Notes: a model not told the origin generated them from the sequence alone. Counted from the first letter of the stretch, positions 5,801 to 12,898 are shown. The stretch: 16,438 bases of DNA from Prevotella sp. UBA3776 (GCA_002369515.1 DFFM01000020.1:1-16438); one strand, 5' to 3'. Program-made: numbers and translations.

Positions 5801-8307
5801 TTGCCTGAAGTGGGCAGGAATGAGGTGTTTCGGTAAATCCAGAGGGGCTGTGGTGCGGATGTCGAGGCTGCGAGTGTATGCCTCACGTTGGTCGTTTGGT
5901 CTCCTTCGTCTTCATCGATGGGAAATTGCGGTTCATCCCCTTCTGTGGGAGACACATCCTGGATGACCACCTGCTCGCCATCGGCCAGTTCCATGTTTGG
6001 GGCCGTGGCTGTAGTGGCCAGGATCGTGGAGTGGAGGTCGCTGCCATAGTTCATCAGCTGCACCTCGCCGTTGCCGGTAAAGTCGCCCAGCATGAGGTTG
6101 TATGCCTTTGCATCGTCTTCCTCGTAGGTACGTGTGCGCCGCTCAATGGCCAGGCTGCTGCCTGTTGACCTGAGCCAGCAGATGTCGTTGTAGTCAAAAT
6201 CATACCTGAAAGCGGGCATCCCATGATACTCATAATGTGCCTTGGCTACAATCAGGTCAGTGCGTCCGTCATGGTCGATGTCGCAGGGCAGCAGCGTGAA
6301 CCTGTCGTCATCCTTCACGGTTCCCGGTTTGTCAAATACTCCTTCGATGGTGCATGCAACGACAGTTTCAAATGTGCCATCGCCCTTGTTGAGGGCAAAG
6401 CGGAATTGGCTTTCGCCGGGTATGTTATAGACAAAGTCCACAAGGCCGTCGCCGTTGAAGTCGCCCTGAGACATGTGGCGCGTATAGGTCATATCGTAGC
6501 CAACCTGCGAGCAGTTCTCGGCATCAGTGAATGGATTTTGGTCATCTTCTCCTCCCTGATTGTAAAAAATACGATAGCCTCCGTCAAATAATATGATAAT
6601 GTCAAGGAGACCGTCATTGTTATAGTCGCCAGTGAAGATGGATTGTGGAGAAGTTGGCAACGATATTTCCAATGGAATGGAATGGAAGGTATCATTTTCA
6701 ACAAGCCCTGTCAGTGAACTATGATATTTATTGTTGGAAAGGCCTTTCTCTATATGGAACATTTCAGCTTTCCCGTCATTGTCAAAATCAGCCAGGGTGT
6801 AAAGGGGGATGTCGCTGTTGTTCTGAATGGGAACAGCAATGAATTGGCTTTGATGATGTAGTATCGTATAATTAGAAAGGTGAAGGAAGTTACGACCTCG
6901 GAAATAGAAAACCTGTAATTGGCTTAGCCCGTTATCCTCTACTAATAAAGTCTTCGGCATTACAAGGTCTTGATAGTGGTCACCGTCAATATCAATAATA
7001 GACATACCATTGTTTTGATCGACTAGATCGTCATAACTGATATTGCCTGGAAAATCGACGACTTCTGATAAAGGCCTGTAAGAATGAGTGCCTTCTTCGT
7101 CTGTTTGCGATAAATTCAAGTAAGCATAGGTGTGGTTTGCTGTGACATTGTAATGGGAAGGGGCATGTTCCTTCACTGGGGAAATTTGGACAACATCCGT
7201 AATGCCGTCATTATTGATGTCTCCAACAGAAAAATATCGCTCATTGAATTCAATGTTAACCTCTGTCTCCTCTGAAATCGGAAGGTTTATATCCGCACTG
7301 TCAACCTCCAGCGCCGGCTGGGGCAGTCCCTGCCACTCTAACTGCAAGGGCGGCAGTTGCTCGCCGCTGCCGTTCTTTTCGGTAACCGAGGCCAGGCGTG
7401 AGTAAGGCCGCTCGGTCTGGTCGGCCTGTTCGTCATAGGTCAGTTCATAGCTTCGGTAGATGTTTTCACCGGCATAGCTGTTGACGGTGCTCAGGCGCAG
7501 GCGCATCTTACCCTCCAACCCTCCGAGGCGGAACGTCTCCGTGTCAGGGCGATCTTCGTAGGAGAAAGTGATTTTCCGGATGTTCGGGCCTCCCCACCAT
7601 ATATTTTGCGGATAGACAAAGAGATTGTCAACGGTATATCTCACCGTAATGGTCTCGCCAATGGCATTGGTCACCTCGTCCACATACCAGGCCGAGGTGT
7701 GACTGCTGCCCCCGCTGAAGAATGTCTGCCGCGCCGTGGCATCATGACCGTAATGGTATTTCAGGCCTTCGCGTGTAAGTACTTCAAACCATGTCACTCC
7801 CGAGTCCTCGTGGACGGTCACCTTGGTAAACGGATCGCCATAAAGGCTATATACGGCCCCGTTGGTCAGGGGCTGTCCCGTTTCAAGGACAAGGCGCTTG
7901 CCGTCTAAGGCCAGCGCGTCGCTGGTGCCATAGCTGATGCCGGCACTGGTGCCGTCGTGGTGAAGGTCCTTCGGTACGCGGGTGATGACCGATAAGCCTC
8001 CCACCTGACATCCATAGCCGGCAATGCCGTTGCCGCCCTGGCTGTTGTAGGCAATCGTAACCGTGGGCGAAAGTGACGTGGTGCAAGGGGGTGTATCGAT
8101 GGTGACAGCGTATGCGGCTCCGCCTGTCGGCGACACGCTGAATGCCCCAGCGGGAGTGCCCACGGGCCCGTTGCTGGCTGCAAAGCGCATTGCTTCGTTG
8201 TCGATTTGTGAAAGAATGGCATCAACGTCAGGTGCGGTTTCCTGCGCGGGGAGCGTCAGGAGGCAGGCAAATAATAGTAGTATGGTGGCAAATGTCTTTG
8301 TTTTCAT
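1852..8307 (-). CDS. Secreted SpvB/VCBS/Rhs polymorphic toxin with C-terminal nuclease
   Basis: The product has 2151 residues. Residues 1-21 form a Sec signal peptide (cleavage likely after LPAQ). An SpvB-like domain follows from about residue 45 (IAYNSQGGNGIAGYGCQVGG, ITRVP, LALDGKRL). FG-GAP/VCBS calcium-binding-type repeats lie at about 355-750 (DINNDGITDVV, DYNNDGLLDII, DFNGDGLVDFV, DIDHDGRTDLI). Many YD/Rhs repeats cover about 880-1780 (YDAMGRVV, YDAYGRIV). The Rhs core ends at D1826-P-S-G1829 after NRYSYCLNNPLKYT. This order matches the B and C parts of insecticidal toxin complexes, where a shell encloses the C-terminal toxin. The 322-residue tail has a Gly/Ala-rich hydrophobic stretch, an LDEVVVVG motif (1984-1991), a pre-toxin segment (about 2005-2050) and a nuclease domain. 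No T9SS sorting domain is present at the C-terminus. The gene lies 19 nt from each neighbour. Confidence 0.93.
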   Translation of the reverse strand: MKTKTFATILLLFACLLTLPAQETAPDVDAILSQIDNEAMRFAASNGPVGTPAGAFSVSPTGGAAYAVTIDTPPCTTSLSPTVTIAYNSQGGNGIAGYGCQVGGLSVITRVPKDLHHDGTSAGISYGTSDALALDGKRLVLETGQPLTNGAVYSLYGDPFTKVTVHEDSGVTWFEVLTREGLKYHYGHDATARQTFFSGGSSHTSAWYVDEVTNAIGETITVRYTVDNLFVYPQNIWWGGPNIRKITFSYEDRPDTETFRLGGLEGKMRLRLSTVNSYAGENIYRSYELTYDEQADQTERPYSRLASVTEKNGSGEQLPPLQLEWQGLPQPALEVDSADINLPISEETEVNIEFNERYFSVGDINNDGITDVVQISPVKEHAPSHYNVTANHTYAYLNLSQTDEEGTHSYRPLSEVVDFPGNISYDDLVDQNNGMSIIDIDGDHYQDLVMPKTLLVEDNGLSQLQVFYFRGRNFLHLSNYTILHHQSQFIAVPIQNNSDIPLYTLADFDNDGKAEMFHIEKGLSNNKYHSSLTGLVENDTFHSIPLEISLPTSPQSIFTGDYNNDGLLDIIILFDGGYRIFYNQGGEDDQNPFTDAENCSQVGYDMTYTRHMSQGDFNGDGLVDFVYNIPGESQFRFALNKGDGTFETVVACTIEGVFDKPGTVKDDDRFTLLPCDIDHDGRTDLIVAKAHYEYHGMPAFRYDFDYNDICWLRSTGSSLAIERRTRTYEEDDAKAYNLMLGDFTGNGEVQLMNYGSDLHSTILATTATAPNMELADGEQVVIQDVSPTEGDEPQFPIDEDEGDQTTNVRHTLAASTSAPQPLWIYRNTSFLPTSGKLTAVTDGFGNRTDISYASLADGGVYTPETSAAYPLADITLPLHVVSGTTATNGAADAVNLSYAYGGMKAHMRGLGLLGFATTTATNETTGQTVTTQLSNWNMQWFVPQTALTTTEQGGYTATAETTQAVSERQYGNCWLHPVSKTDTDIYGNETTTTYTFDPYYGDPLTERTEYGSADMYRETQWSGYTGNGWRRQPTLVTVTRQHPDDNQPFTDATHYTYNYYGLPLEVTEHHGSSLALTHHYSYDSHGHITDESTTGSGIEELSKHYSRDVWGRITGTYTTPASTWMAYTYGDYDQMLTETDRTDNSNPLTTTYTYDGWGNLACTTRPDGTQSQTTRSWGTSSVRRYAIEQTATGQPWQRTWYDGQGRETCTETVGPGGVSQTGITTYNSKGLPASKVSITGQLSIMQTMGYDALGRLTSTNTTSGQSSTVSYGDREETTTTGDGRTFTKNFDAWGNVTCSSDPVSQVSYTYASCGKPATATVEGCTVSMEYDECGNQTLLCDPDAGTTTYDYDAMGRVVAQTDARGITSTTTYDAYGRIVEKTAGDDTTTYTYGTSGTENMLLTAMQNATGTVSYTHDQYGRLLTETRTMGSDSPLVFSYAYNSLGQLASKTYPGNVTATYHYDANGYENQMAVNDTVVWQLTANNGRVTTETLGGGALTRTLKRNAQGFLTNMQTLHGANAVSSMTFGYNAQTGNLTSRTGMRNQAETFAYDSLDRLTSVCIGNTQSVSMTYDDNGNILGKTGLGVYDYSSVLPHAVTETGMPVANDTTSIEFNYNALGKICEIYKGKYSHGPSATFMYGPDGERWKSTVTTWVGNHPLLNTIYLPTTKTYIYAGDYQQINTNAKFGTKTFIDLGHGICYYKYSYLSLSIRPRERKLVTGSRLLYACTDNLGSITRLVDGQGSMVFSASYDAWGNQTVLTDSIGFRRGFTGHEHIPEFGLINMNGRLYDPATGTFLSPDNYVQAPYNSQSFNRYSYCLNNPLKYTDPSGDLFGIDDAFFAFTVFNVANSMMQAAYSGKNVWKAGAISLLSSFGSYGIGELFGHSTSSFGSELLRAGAHGINNGLIGALDGNGFGTGFYTGFFASLASSGAQAIGINTYIAGASAGAIASLISGGDVINGALRGFDIGAYNHGWTTLNGESVYELDEVVVVGHRRDALFAVHSLLDVAGMFLDVADFANGVLYAFQGDYMNTGLSMASMVPILGSFATSGKYARSASEIINVLGSNFTKSSLKHGQEVHKLYKINKVVIKEYNGIKGIRPDFVDFQNHKIYELKPYNPWSVRRGIRQLDKYKTVFDSKYSVENGWESIIVFY

Positions 8308-8326
8308 GGAAAAGGGCGGTTTGTTT

Positions 8327-8761
8327 TTATTCTTTGGTGATTTTCATGACCGTTGTCTTTCCCTCTGACTCTACCTGCAGAAAATAGTGCCCCTTGGGCA
8401 CACCTGTGAGACTGAGGGTGACGGCTGTTTTGCCGGAAGATTCTGTAAGCATCTTGCTGCCTGCCGCAGAAAAAAGGGAGAACACGCATACGGACGTGGG
8501 ATTCATGCCTTCGGCGCGTACATGCAGCACTTCTTTAGCGGGCAAGGGCCAGGCTGTCAGCCTAAGCTTCTGGTCTGGCGCCAAGGTGCCGTCGATGCCC
8601 GTCTTCAAGGCTGCCCTGCTGGCATTCTGGGCAGCAGGGGGAACTACAATCTGGCGGCTGATGCGGTTGCCCGCTTCATCGTAGGTGTAAGCTACCCTGC
8701 CCTGTGCGGCACAAAGCAGGGGAGCAAGGCAAAGTAAAAATGATAATCGCAATCTTTTCAT
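8327..8761 (-). CDS. Small secreted protein: one YD motif plus T9SS type A sorting domain
   Basis: I place the start at 8761 (MKRLRLSFLLCLAPLLCAAQG). The next in-frame ATG upstream, at 8797, lies inside the promoter's -7 box. This gives 144 residues. The signal peptide ends near CAAQ. The mature protein opens with GRVAYTYDEAGNRISRQI, a single Rhs/YD-type strand motif. A short linker follows, then about 75 residues resembling the T9SS type A C-terminal sorting domain: LTAWPLPAKEVLHV, VFSLFSAAGSKML, LTGVPKGHYFLQVE, and a Lys-rich end. Such domains direct export through the outer membrane and anchoring or release by the sortase-like PorU. The Rhs gene follows after 19 nt, so the two are almost certainly cotranscribed. 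A role as docking or export partner for the Rhs protein is inference. Confidence 0.85.
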   Translation of the reverse strand: MKRLRLSFLLCLAPLLCAAQGRVAYTYDEAGNRISRQIVVPPAAQNASRAALKTGIDGTLAPDQKLRLTAWPLPAKEVLHVRAEGMNPTSVCVFSLFSAAGSKMLTESSGKTAVTLSLTGVPKGHYFLQVESEGKTTVMKITKE

Positions 8762-8793
8762 GTGTCCGATTTTTGCAGTTTTTACTTTTGAGA

Positions 8794-8824
8794 GCAAAGA
8801 TACAAAAATAATATCTTACTTCAA
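8794..8824 (-). promoter_or_regulatory. Bacteroidetes-type promoter of the sorting-partner/Rhs/immunity operon
   Basis: Minus-strand TATCTTTGC (8794-8802) fits the -7 consensus TAnnTTTG. TTG at 8822-8824 is the -33 element, with a 19-bp spacer. A long A-rich tract lies just upstream. Transcription would start near 8787, leaving about 25 nt before the ATG at 8761. No equally good promoter is seen before the Rhs or immunity genes. Confidence 0.75.
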
Positions 8825-8869
8825 TTTTTTATTACTTTTTTTTTTCACTGTTTCTTTTCAAAGCTTTAT

Positions 8870-9241
8870 TTACAAGGTAATCCAGCCGTAGAACATCCAG
8901 TTGTCCCAGATGAGTTGTATTTGATAGTCGCCGGAGAGGGCTGAGGGCAGTATGATGTTATTAACTGTGGATGGCATCTGCGTCTCATATAGGACGTCAT
9001 TATTATCCACGATACGTACCAGATAGTCAGGATGTGTGCCTATCACCGACAATATGTGTTCATCAATATATACTGACGGTAACTTAATCGGGGCGTGAGG
9101 CATGCCTCCGTTAAGAGTTTCATCAATGGGCCCAGAAATGTGTAAAACCACAGCTATGCCCACATCGTCCCATTGGCTTTCCTTGGGACAGAATGACATT
9201 AGCATACACATGCTAAATAATATAACTACAATTTTTCTCAT
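8870..9241 (-). CDS. Small secreted DUF3244-family protein
   Basis: The product has 123 residues. A hydrophobic N-terminus (RKIVVILFSMCMLMSFC) acts as a signal peptide; C18 gives only a poor lipobox, so lipidation is doubtful. The C-terminal half has the DUF3244 pattern: PDYLVRIVDNNDVLYET, then ILPSALSGDYQIQLIWDN, ending in an aromatic FYGWITL. Family members are small beta-sandwich, Ig-like secreted proteins of Bacteroidales with no firm function known to me. The gene has its own promoter and lies between the TPR regulator and the toxin operon. I see no terminator in the 72 bp after it, so some read-through into the toxin operon is possible. Confidence 0.8.
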   Translation of the reverse strand: MRKIVVILFSMCMLMSFCPKESQWDDVGIAVVLHISGPIDETLNGGMPHAPIKLPSVYIDEHILSVIGTHPDYLVRIVDNNDVLYETQMPSTVNNIILPSALSGDYQIQLIWDNWMFYGWITL

Positions 9242-9277
9242 GATTCAGAATATTTTATCGAAATACATTTTTACCAT

Positions 9278-9309
9278 GCAAAAGTATGAAAGAATCCTGG
9301 TATCCACAA
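9278..9309 (-). promoter_or_regulatory. Bacteroidetes-type promoter of the DUF3244 gene
   Basis: Minus-strand TACTTTTGC (9278-9286) matches TAnnTTTG. TTG at 9307-9309 lies 20 bp upstream. The predicted start near 9271 leaves about 30 nt before the ATG. Confidence 0.7.
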
Positions 9310-9327
9310 GAAAAACTGTGAACAATA

Positions 9328-9345
9328 GTTAACAACAATGTTAAC
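9328..9345. promoter_or_regulatory. GTTAAC-N6-GTTAAC inverted repeat
   Basis: Two GTTAAC hexamers, each palindromic, are separated by 6 bp and lie 18 bp upstream of the -33 element of the DUF3244 promoter. The position suits an activator site. In AT-rich DNA such a repeat can also arise by chance. Confidence 0.35.
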
Positions 9346-9442
9346 ATAAATTTATTATCTCAAACGTCTCATTTACAATGGATTATACGGCCTAAAGATT
9401 GTTTTTCCGCTTATTTGCAGCTGAAATAGTCAGTTTACGGCT

Positions 9443-11332
9443 TCACAATTTAAGTAAAAGCCGATCAAATTCTTGTGCCCCTCCTGCTTTTTTCCCGAAA
9501 ATCTTCCCCAACATCCGTCGCCTTGCATTGGAAATGCTGTTCTTGGATTTTCCTGTTATGTTAATTATGGCATACATAGGCATCTGTAAACGGACTAGCA
9601 TACACAACTTTTCGTCATCATCGCTTATGCTTTGGGTGCCACTGTTCAGCTTGACAAAGAAAACAGGTATGTTTTTTGATATGAGCTGACGCAGTTCAGC
9701 CCATTCTTCTGATGTCGGTTTGCCCTCAAGCTCGTTGTTACCGTATTTAAAGAATCTTATGCTTATGGGGGCCGTACGTATGGATTGATATTGGTCTGAT
9801 TTCAGGAGTATAACATTCTTTTTCTTGAATCTTTCCAACTCTGCTTCCAACAATTCAATTTCTTCCTGCTTTTCTTCAAGCAGTTCGGCCATCTCACTCT
9901 CATTATCTTCAATTCTTCTTTCCAAAGATGACAAAGCATGTTGCAATATTTCTTCCTTTTCCCTTTCGTTTGCCTGCATCGCCTCTTCCTTCTCCTTTTC
10001 TACTTTCAGAAGAACACCTTTCAACTCACTTATTTGTTCTTCTAAAGCAATTCTTCCATTATTATATTTTCTATTTATGTCTTCAAGTTCCATTTTTGCA
10101 ATCTGAAGACGGGCGTAACGGTCGTTTTGCTCCTGTTCACGCCTTTTAGCTTCCTTTTGTTCCTTTCTGTACTTTAGCTGTACAATTGCTATTGCCAAAA
10201 TTACAATAGTCAAGGTCAACAAGGTGACAATAAGCCTTGTTTCAGTCTTCCGTAATTTCTCAGATTCTTTTTCTGCTATTCTCTGATGGCGGCTGTAATT
10301 GTATTCTGCCTGATTTCTTTGATAGTCGGATGTCGCCTGTTCTTGATGAGTGGAGTCATTGAGTGCGTATGCTTGCATTGCGTAACTAAGCCCCTCTTCC
10401 GCTTTCCCAAGTTTCTGACAGACTTGCGCCATCCCATAACTTGCGCATTCCCGGTGATTTGAATTCTTCGCCACTCTATACAGTTTCTTAAACAAATAGG
10501 CAGCAGAATCCATTTGATTGTTTTTTAAGTGATAGAGGCCTTTAAGGTAGTAGTATATTTCTTTTCCTTCTTTAATGTTATGCTTACTGTCGAAAAGGCC
10601 GTTAACTCTTTCATAGCGGTTAAATGTCTTTTTTACTTCATAATAATCTCCTTTTTCTATCAATAAATCTATGACTGCCCCCATGGCCATGGATGCCAAA
10701 GAGTCATGGCCTAGACGGTCGTAAGTTTCGCTTGCCCGCTTTGCTGTTGAAATGGCAGAATCAGGCATGTTGAGCAGTTCATAAGCCCTTGCCCTATATG
10801 TCAAAGATGCTAGCTGCACCATAGTGTCTTTACATAAAAAAGAATACTTATCCACCTCGTCAAACTCTTCAAGGGCGTCCAATGGAGAGGATTGGTGTAA
10901 AAGGAGATAGGCTAAATGTCCATGTACACGACAGAGTGTCTTATAATCGCAGTCTTTAGCAGCAGTATCCGCATTTTCTGCCGCCTTCTGGAAATAGTGA
11001 AGGGCTGCCGGCTTTTCTCCCAAGTCATCAAAAGCCCTAGCTAACAGATAATTAGCGCGCATGCGTTCGTTGGGTGTGCCGTGACGGTCGAAGAAACCTG
11101 CGGCCAACTGGATGGAATCGACATTGGTGATGGAGTCATAGTTGGCATTCTGCTGTTTGGCGCGATCGAGGACGCTCTGCCAAACGGCTCGGCGGCCAGC
11201 ACCAGTTGTGCAGGCGGCCAACACCAGCAGGGGCAGGGCCAGCAGCAGTGCGAGGTGCAAGCGAACGGTGTTTGCGAAAAGTTCGCGGAAGAGGGGTTGG
11301 AGGCGGATGAGGGTGCGAGTTGTTTCTTTCAT
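9443..11332 (-). CDS. Membrane-anchored TPR/coiled-coil regulator with HTH-like C-terminus
   Basis: The product has 629 residues. The N-terminus has a hydrophobic segment ending in a good lipobox (VLAAC, C41), after an unusually long 25-residue n-region. TPR-like helical repeats fill about 85-330 (ANYLLARAFDDLGEKPAALHYF, GLYHLKNNQMDSAAYLFKKL). A transmembrane helix lies at 367-386 (LIVTLLTLTIVILAIAIVQL). A charged coiled coil spans about 388-508. The last 60 residues (EKLCMLVRLQ, INITGKSKNSISNARRRMLG, KIFG, EFDRLLLKL) resemble the HTH-like domain of Bacteroidales TPR regulators. The likely layout is a periplasmic TPR sensor, one membrane span, and a cytoplasmic DNA-binding end. The promoter at 11360-11393 supports the ATG at 11330-11332. 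The downstream DUF3244 and toxin genes are candidate targets by proximity only. Confidence 0.78.
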   Translation of the reverse strand: MKETTRTLIRLQPLFRELFANTVRLHLALLLALPLLVLAACTTGAGRRAVWQSVLDRAKQQNANYDSITNVDSIQLAAGFFDRHGTPNERMRANYLLARAFDDLGEKPAALHYFQKAAENADTAAKDCDYKTLCRVHGHLAYLLLHQSSPLDALEEFDEVDKYSFLCKDTMVQLASLTYRARAYELLNMPDSAISTAKRASETYDRLGHDSLASMAMGAVIDLLIEKGDYYEVKKTFNRYERVNGLFDSKHNIKEGKEIYYYLKGLYHLKNNQMDSAAYLFKKLYRVAKNSNHRECASYGMAQVCQKLGKAEEGLSYAMQAYALNDSTHQEQATSDYQRNQAEYNYSRHQRIAEKESEKLRKTETRLIVTLLTLTIVILAIAIVQLKYRKEQKEAKRREQEQNDRYARLQIAKMELEDINRKYNNGRIALEEQISELKGVLLKVEKEKEEAMQANEREKEEILQHALSSLERRIEDNESEMAELLEEKQEEIELLEAELERFKKKNVILLKSDQYQSIRTAPISIRFFKYGNNELEGKPTSEEWAELRQLISKNIPVFFVKLNSGTQSISDDDEKLCMLVRLQMPMYAIINITGKSKNSISNARRRMLGKIFGKKAGGAQEFDRLLLKL

Positions 11333-11359
11333 GTCGGGCGTGTTTAAGTAATTTCAGCG

Positions 11360-11393
11360 GCAAAGATAATCAAATCTTTGGAACAGGCCAAAA
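11360..11393 (-). promoter_or_regulatory. Bacteroidetes-type promoter of the TPR regulator
   Basis: Minus-strand TATCTTTGC (11360-11368) and TTTTG (11389-11393), separated by 20 bp, match both consensus elements. The predicted start near 11353 gives a leader of about 20 nt. Confidence 0.8.
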
Positions 11394-11408
11394 TTCTCTA
11401 GAGAATTT
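11391..11408. promoter_or_regulatory. 18-bp perfect palindrome at the -33 box, candidate operator
   Basis: AAATTCTCTAGAGAATTT is its own reverse complement over all 18 bases. It overlaps the -33 element of the regulator's promoter by 3 bp and extends upstream. A dimeric DNA-binding protein could repress or activate here; autoregulation by the TPR protein is one option. Confidence 0.6.
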
Positions 11409-11424
11409 CACCGCAACGTCGGGA

Positions 11425-11466
11425 AATAAAAAATTATCTCCCGACAATAAAAAAATATCTCCCGAC
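11425..11466. repeat. 21-bp tandem repeat in the tyrS terminator
   Basis: Positions 11425-11445 and 11446-11466 differ at one base. Each is an A-rich run ending in ATCTCCCGAC. On the minus strand this places a second T-rich tract and a second TCGGGA arm after the main terminator. With GTCGGGA at 11418-11424 it could form a second 7-bp hairpin (11418-11424 with 11439-11445). Confidence 0.8.
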
Positions 11467-11489
11467 GCTGCGTAAACTGCGTCGGGAGA
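11446..11489 (-). terminator. Rho-independent terminator of the metK-tyrS cluster
   Basis: On the minus strand an 11-bp perfect stem (11479-11489 with 11458-11468), with a 10-nt loop, is followed by TATTTTTTTATT. It lies about 60 nt after the tyrS stop codon. It separates tyrS from the TPR regulator gene. Confidence 0.88.
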
Positions 11490-11547
11490 CAATGTGTTGT
11501 TTCGCGTTTGGGTGAAGACGTAAGCTTGGCTTTTGTCAGGGTGGTGG

Positions 11548-12846
11548 TTACTTCACCGTCAGGAGGAAGTAGTTCTTCTTGCCCTTCTGTGCCAGCAGAT
11601 ATTTGCCGTCGATGAGGTCGTCGGCGGTGATGGGGCGGTTCTGGTCGGTCAGTTTCTCTTTGTTGAGCGACACGCCTCCGCCTTGCACCATCTTGCGCAT
11701 TTCGCCCTTCGAGGGGAACACAGGGGCAGCCTGGGTGAGCAGCTCGATGGCTGGCTGACCCAGCTGGTCGGCGCTGATGTCGAAGTGGGGTACGCCGTCG
11801 AACACGTCGAGCAGGGTTTGTTCGTCGAGCCGCTCAAGAGCCTCTTTGGTGGCTTTGCCGAAGAGGATGTTTGAGGCCGAGATGGCCATGTCGAGGTCGG
11901 CCTGCGAGTGAACCATGACGGTGACTTCCTCGGCCAGTCGGCGCTGCAACACGCGGCGGCCTGGGTCCTGCTGGTGCTCTTCGACGAGTGCATCGATGAC
12001 GTCTTTCTCCAGCGAGGTGAATATCTTGATGTAGCGCTCGGCGTCGTCGTCAGAGACGTTGAGCCAGAACTGATAGAACTTGTAGGGCGTGGTGCGCTTG
12101 GGGTCGAGCCAGATGTTGCCGCTCTCGGTTTTGCCGAACTTCTTGCCGTCGCTCTTGGTGATGAGCGGGCAGGTGAGGGCGAAGGTCTCCACGTCATTGC
12201 CCAGTGTGCGGCGGATGAGCTCTGTGCCGGTGGTCATGTTGCCCCACTGGTCGTTGCCGCCGAGCTGCAGCTTTACTCCCTTGTGCTGGTAGAGGTAGAG
12301 GAAGTCGTAGCCTTGCAGCAGCTGGTAGGTGAACTCGGTGAACGACAGTCCGTCGCGGGCGGTGCCGTTGAGTCGCTGCTGTACGCTGTCCTTGGCCATC
12401 ATGTAGTTGACGGTGATGTGCTTGCCCACTTCGCGGGCGAAGTCGAGGAAGGTGAAGTCTTTCATCCAGTCGTAGTTGTTCACCATTTCGGCGGCATTGG
12501 GTTCGTTCGACTCGAAGTCGAGGAACTTGGCCACTTGCCGCTTGATGCACTCTTGGTTGTGGCGCAGTGTCTCGTCGTTGAGCAGGTTGCGCTCTTGGCT
12601 CTTGCCAGAGGGGTCGCCAATCATGCCGGTGGCGCCTCCCACGAGGATGATGGGCTTGTGGCCGCAGCGTTGCAGGTGGCGCAGCATCATGATGCCGCAC
12701 AAGTGTCCGATGTGCAGCGAGTCGGCTGTCGGGTCGGTGCCAAGATAGGCTGTCACCATTTCTTTCTGGAGCAGTTCCTCTGTTCCTGGCATCATCTGCG
12801 CGAGCATTCCGCGCCATTTCAGTTCTTCTACAAAATTCTTTCTCAT
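11548..12846 (-). CDS. tyrS: Tyrosyl-tRNA synthetase
   Basis: The 432-residue class I synthetase charges tRNA-Tyr with tyrosine in the cytoplasm. The HIGH motif is H45-I-G-H48 (ADSLHIGHL). The KMSKS-equivalent is KFGKT at 236-240. The tyrosine-binding elements YQLLQGYDF (174-182) and GGNDQWGN (196-203) are present. The last ~65 residues ([20 protein letters not shown]) form the S4-like tRNA-binding domain. Length and motifs are those of a complete bacterial TyrRS. It is the last gene of the housekeeping cluster, 52 nt after yidD, and is followed by a strong terminator. No TAnnTTTG promoter is seen in that gap, so it is probably cotranscribed with the genes upstream. Confidence 0.97.
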   Translation of the reverse strand: MRKNFVEELKWRGMLAQMMPGTEELLQKEMVTAYLGTDPTADSLHIGHLCGIMMLRHLQRCGHKPIILVGGATGMIGDPSGKSQERNLLNDETLRHNQECIKRQVAKFLDFESNEPNAAEMVNNYDWMKDFTFLDFAREVGKHITVNYMMAKDSVQQRLNGTARDGLSFTEFTYQLLQGYDFLYLYQHKGVKLQLGGNDQWGNMTTGTELIRRTLGNDVETFALTCPLITKSDGKKFGKTESGNIWLDPKRTTPYKFYQFWLNVSDDDAERYIKIFTSLEKDVIDALVEEHQQDPGRRVLQRRLAEEVTVMVHSQADLDMAISASNILFGKATKEALERLDEQTLLDVFDGVPHFDISADQLGQPAIELLTQAAPVFPSKGEMRKMVQGGGVSLNKEKLTDQNRPITADDLIDGKYLLAQKGKKNYFLLTVK

Positions 12847-12862
12847 CTATCTGTTTGTTTTA

Positions 12863-12897
12863 ATCTTTAATCTTTCATTTTTCATCTTTCATTTCCC
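12863..12897. repeat. Five 7-bp tandem repeats in the yidD-tyrS gap
   Basis: On the plus strand the heptads are ATCTTTA, ATCTTTC, ATTTTTC, ATCTTTC and ATTTCCC. They fill most of the 52-nt gap and form a purine-rich leader (GAAAGAT repeats) in the mRNA before tyrS. They may help keep the leader unstructured. Confidence 0.6.
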
Positions 12898-12898
12898 T

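Noticed and set aside
8327..8797. Start of the sorting-domain protein at 8797
   Set aside because: That ATG lies within the -7 promoter box; the start at 8761 begins directly with a standard signal peptide.
11908..12870. Plus-strand 320-codon frame
   Set aside because: It is antisense to tyrS and has no recognisable domain.
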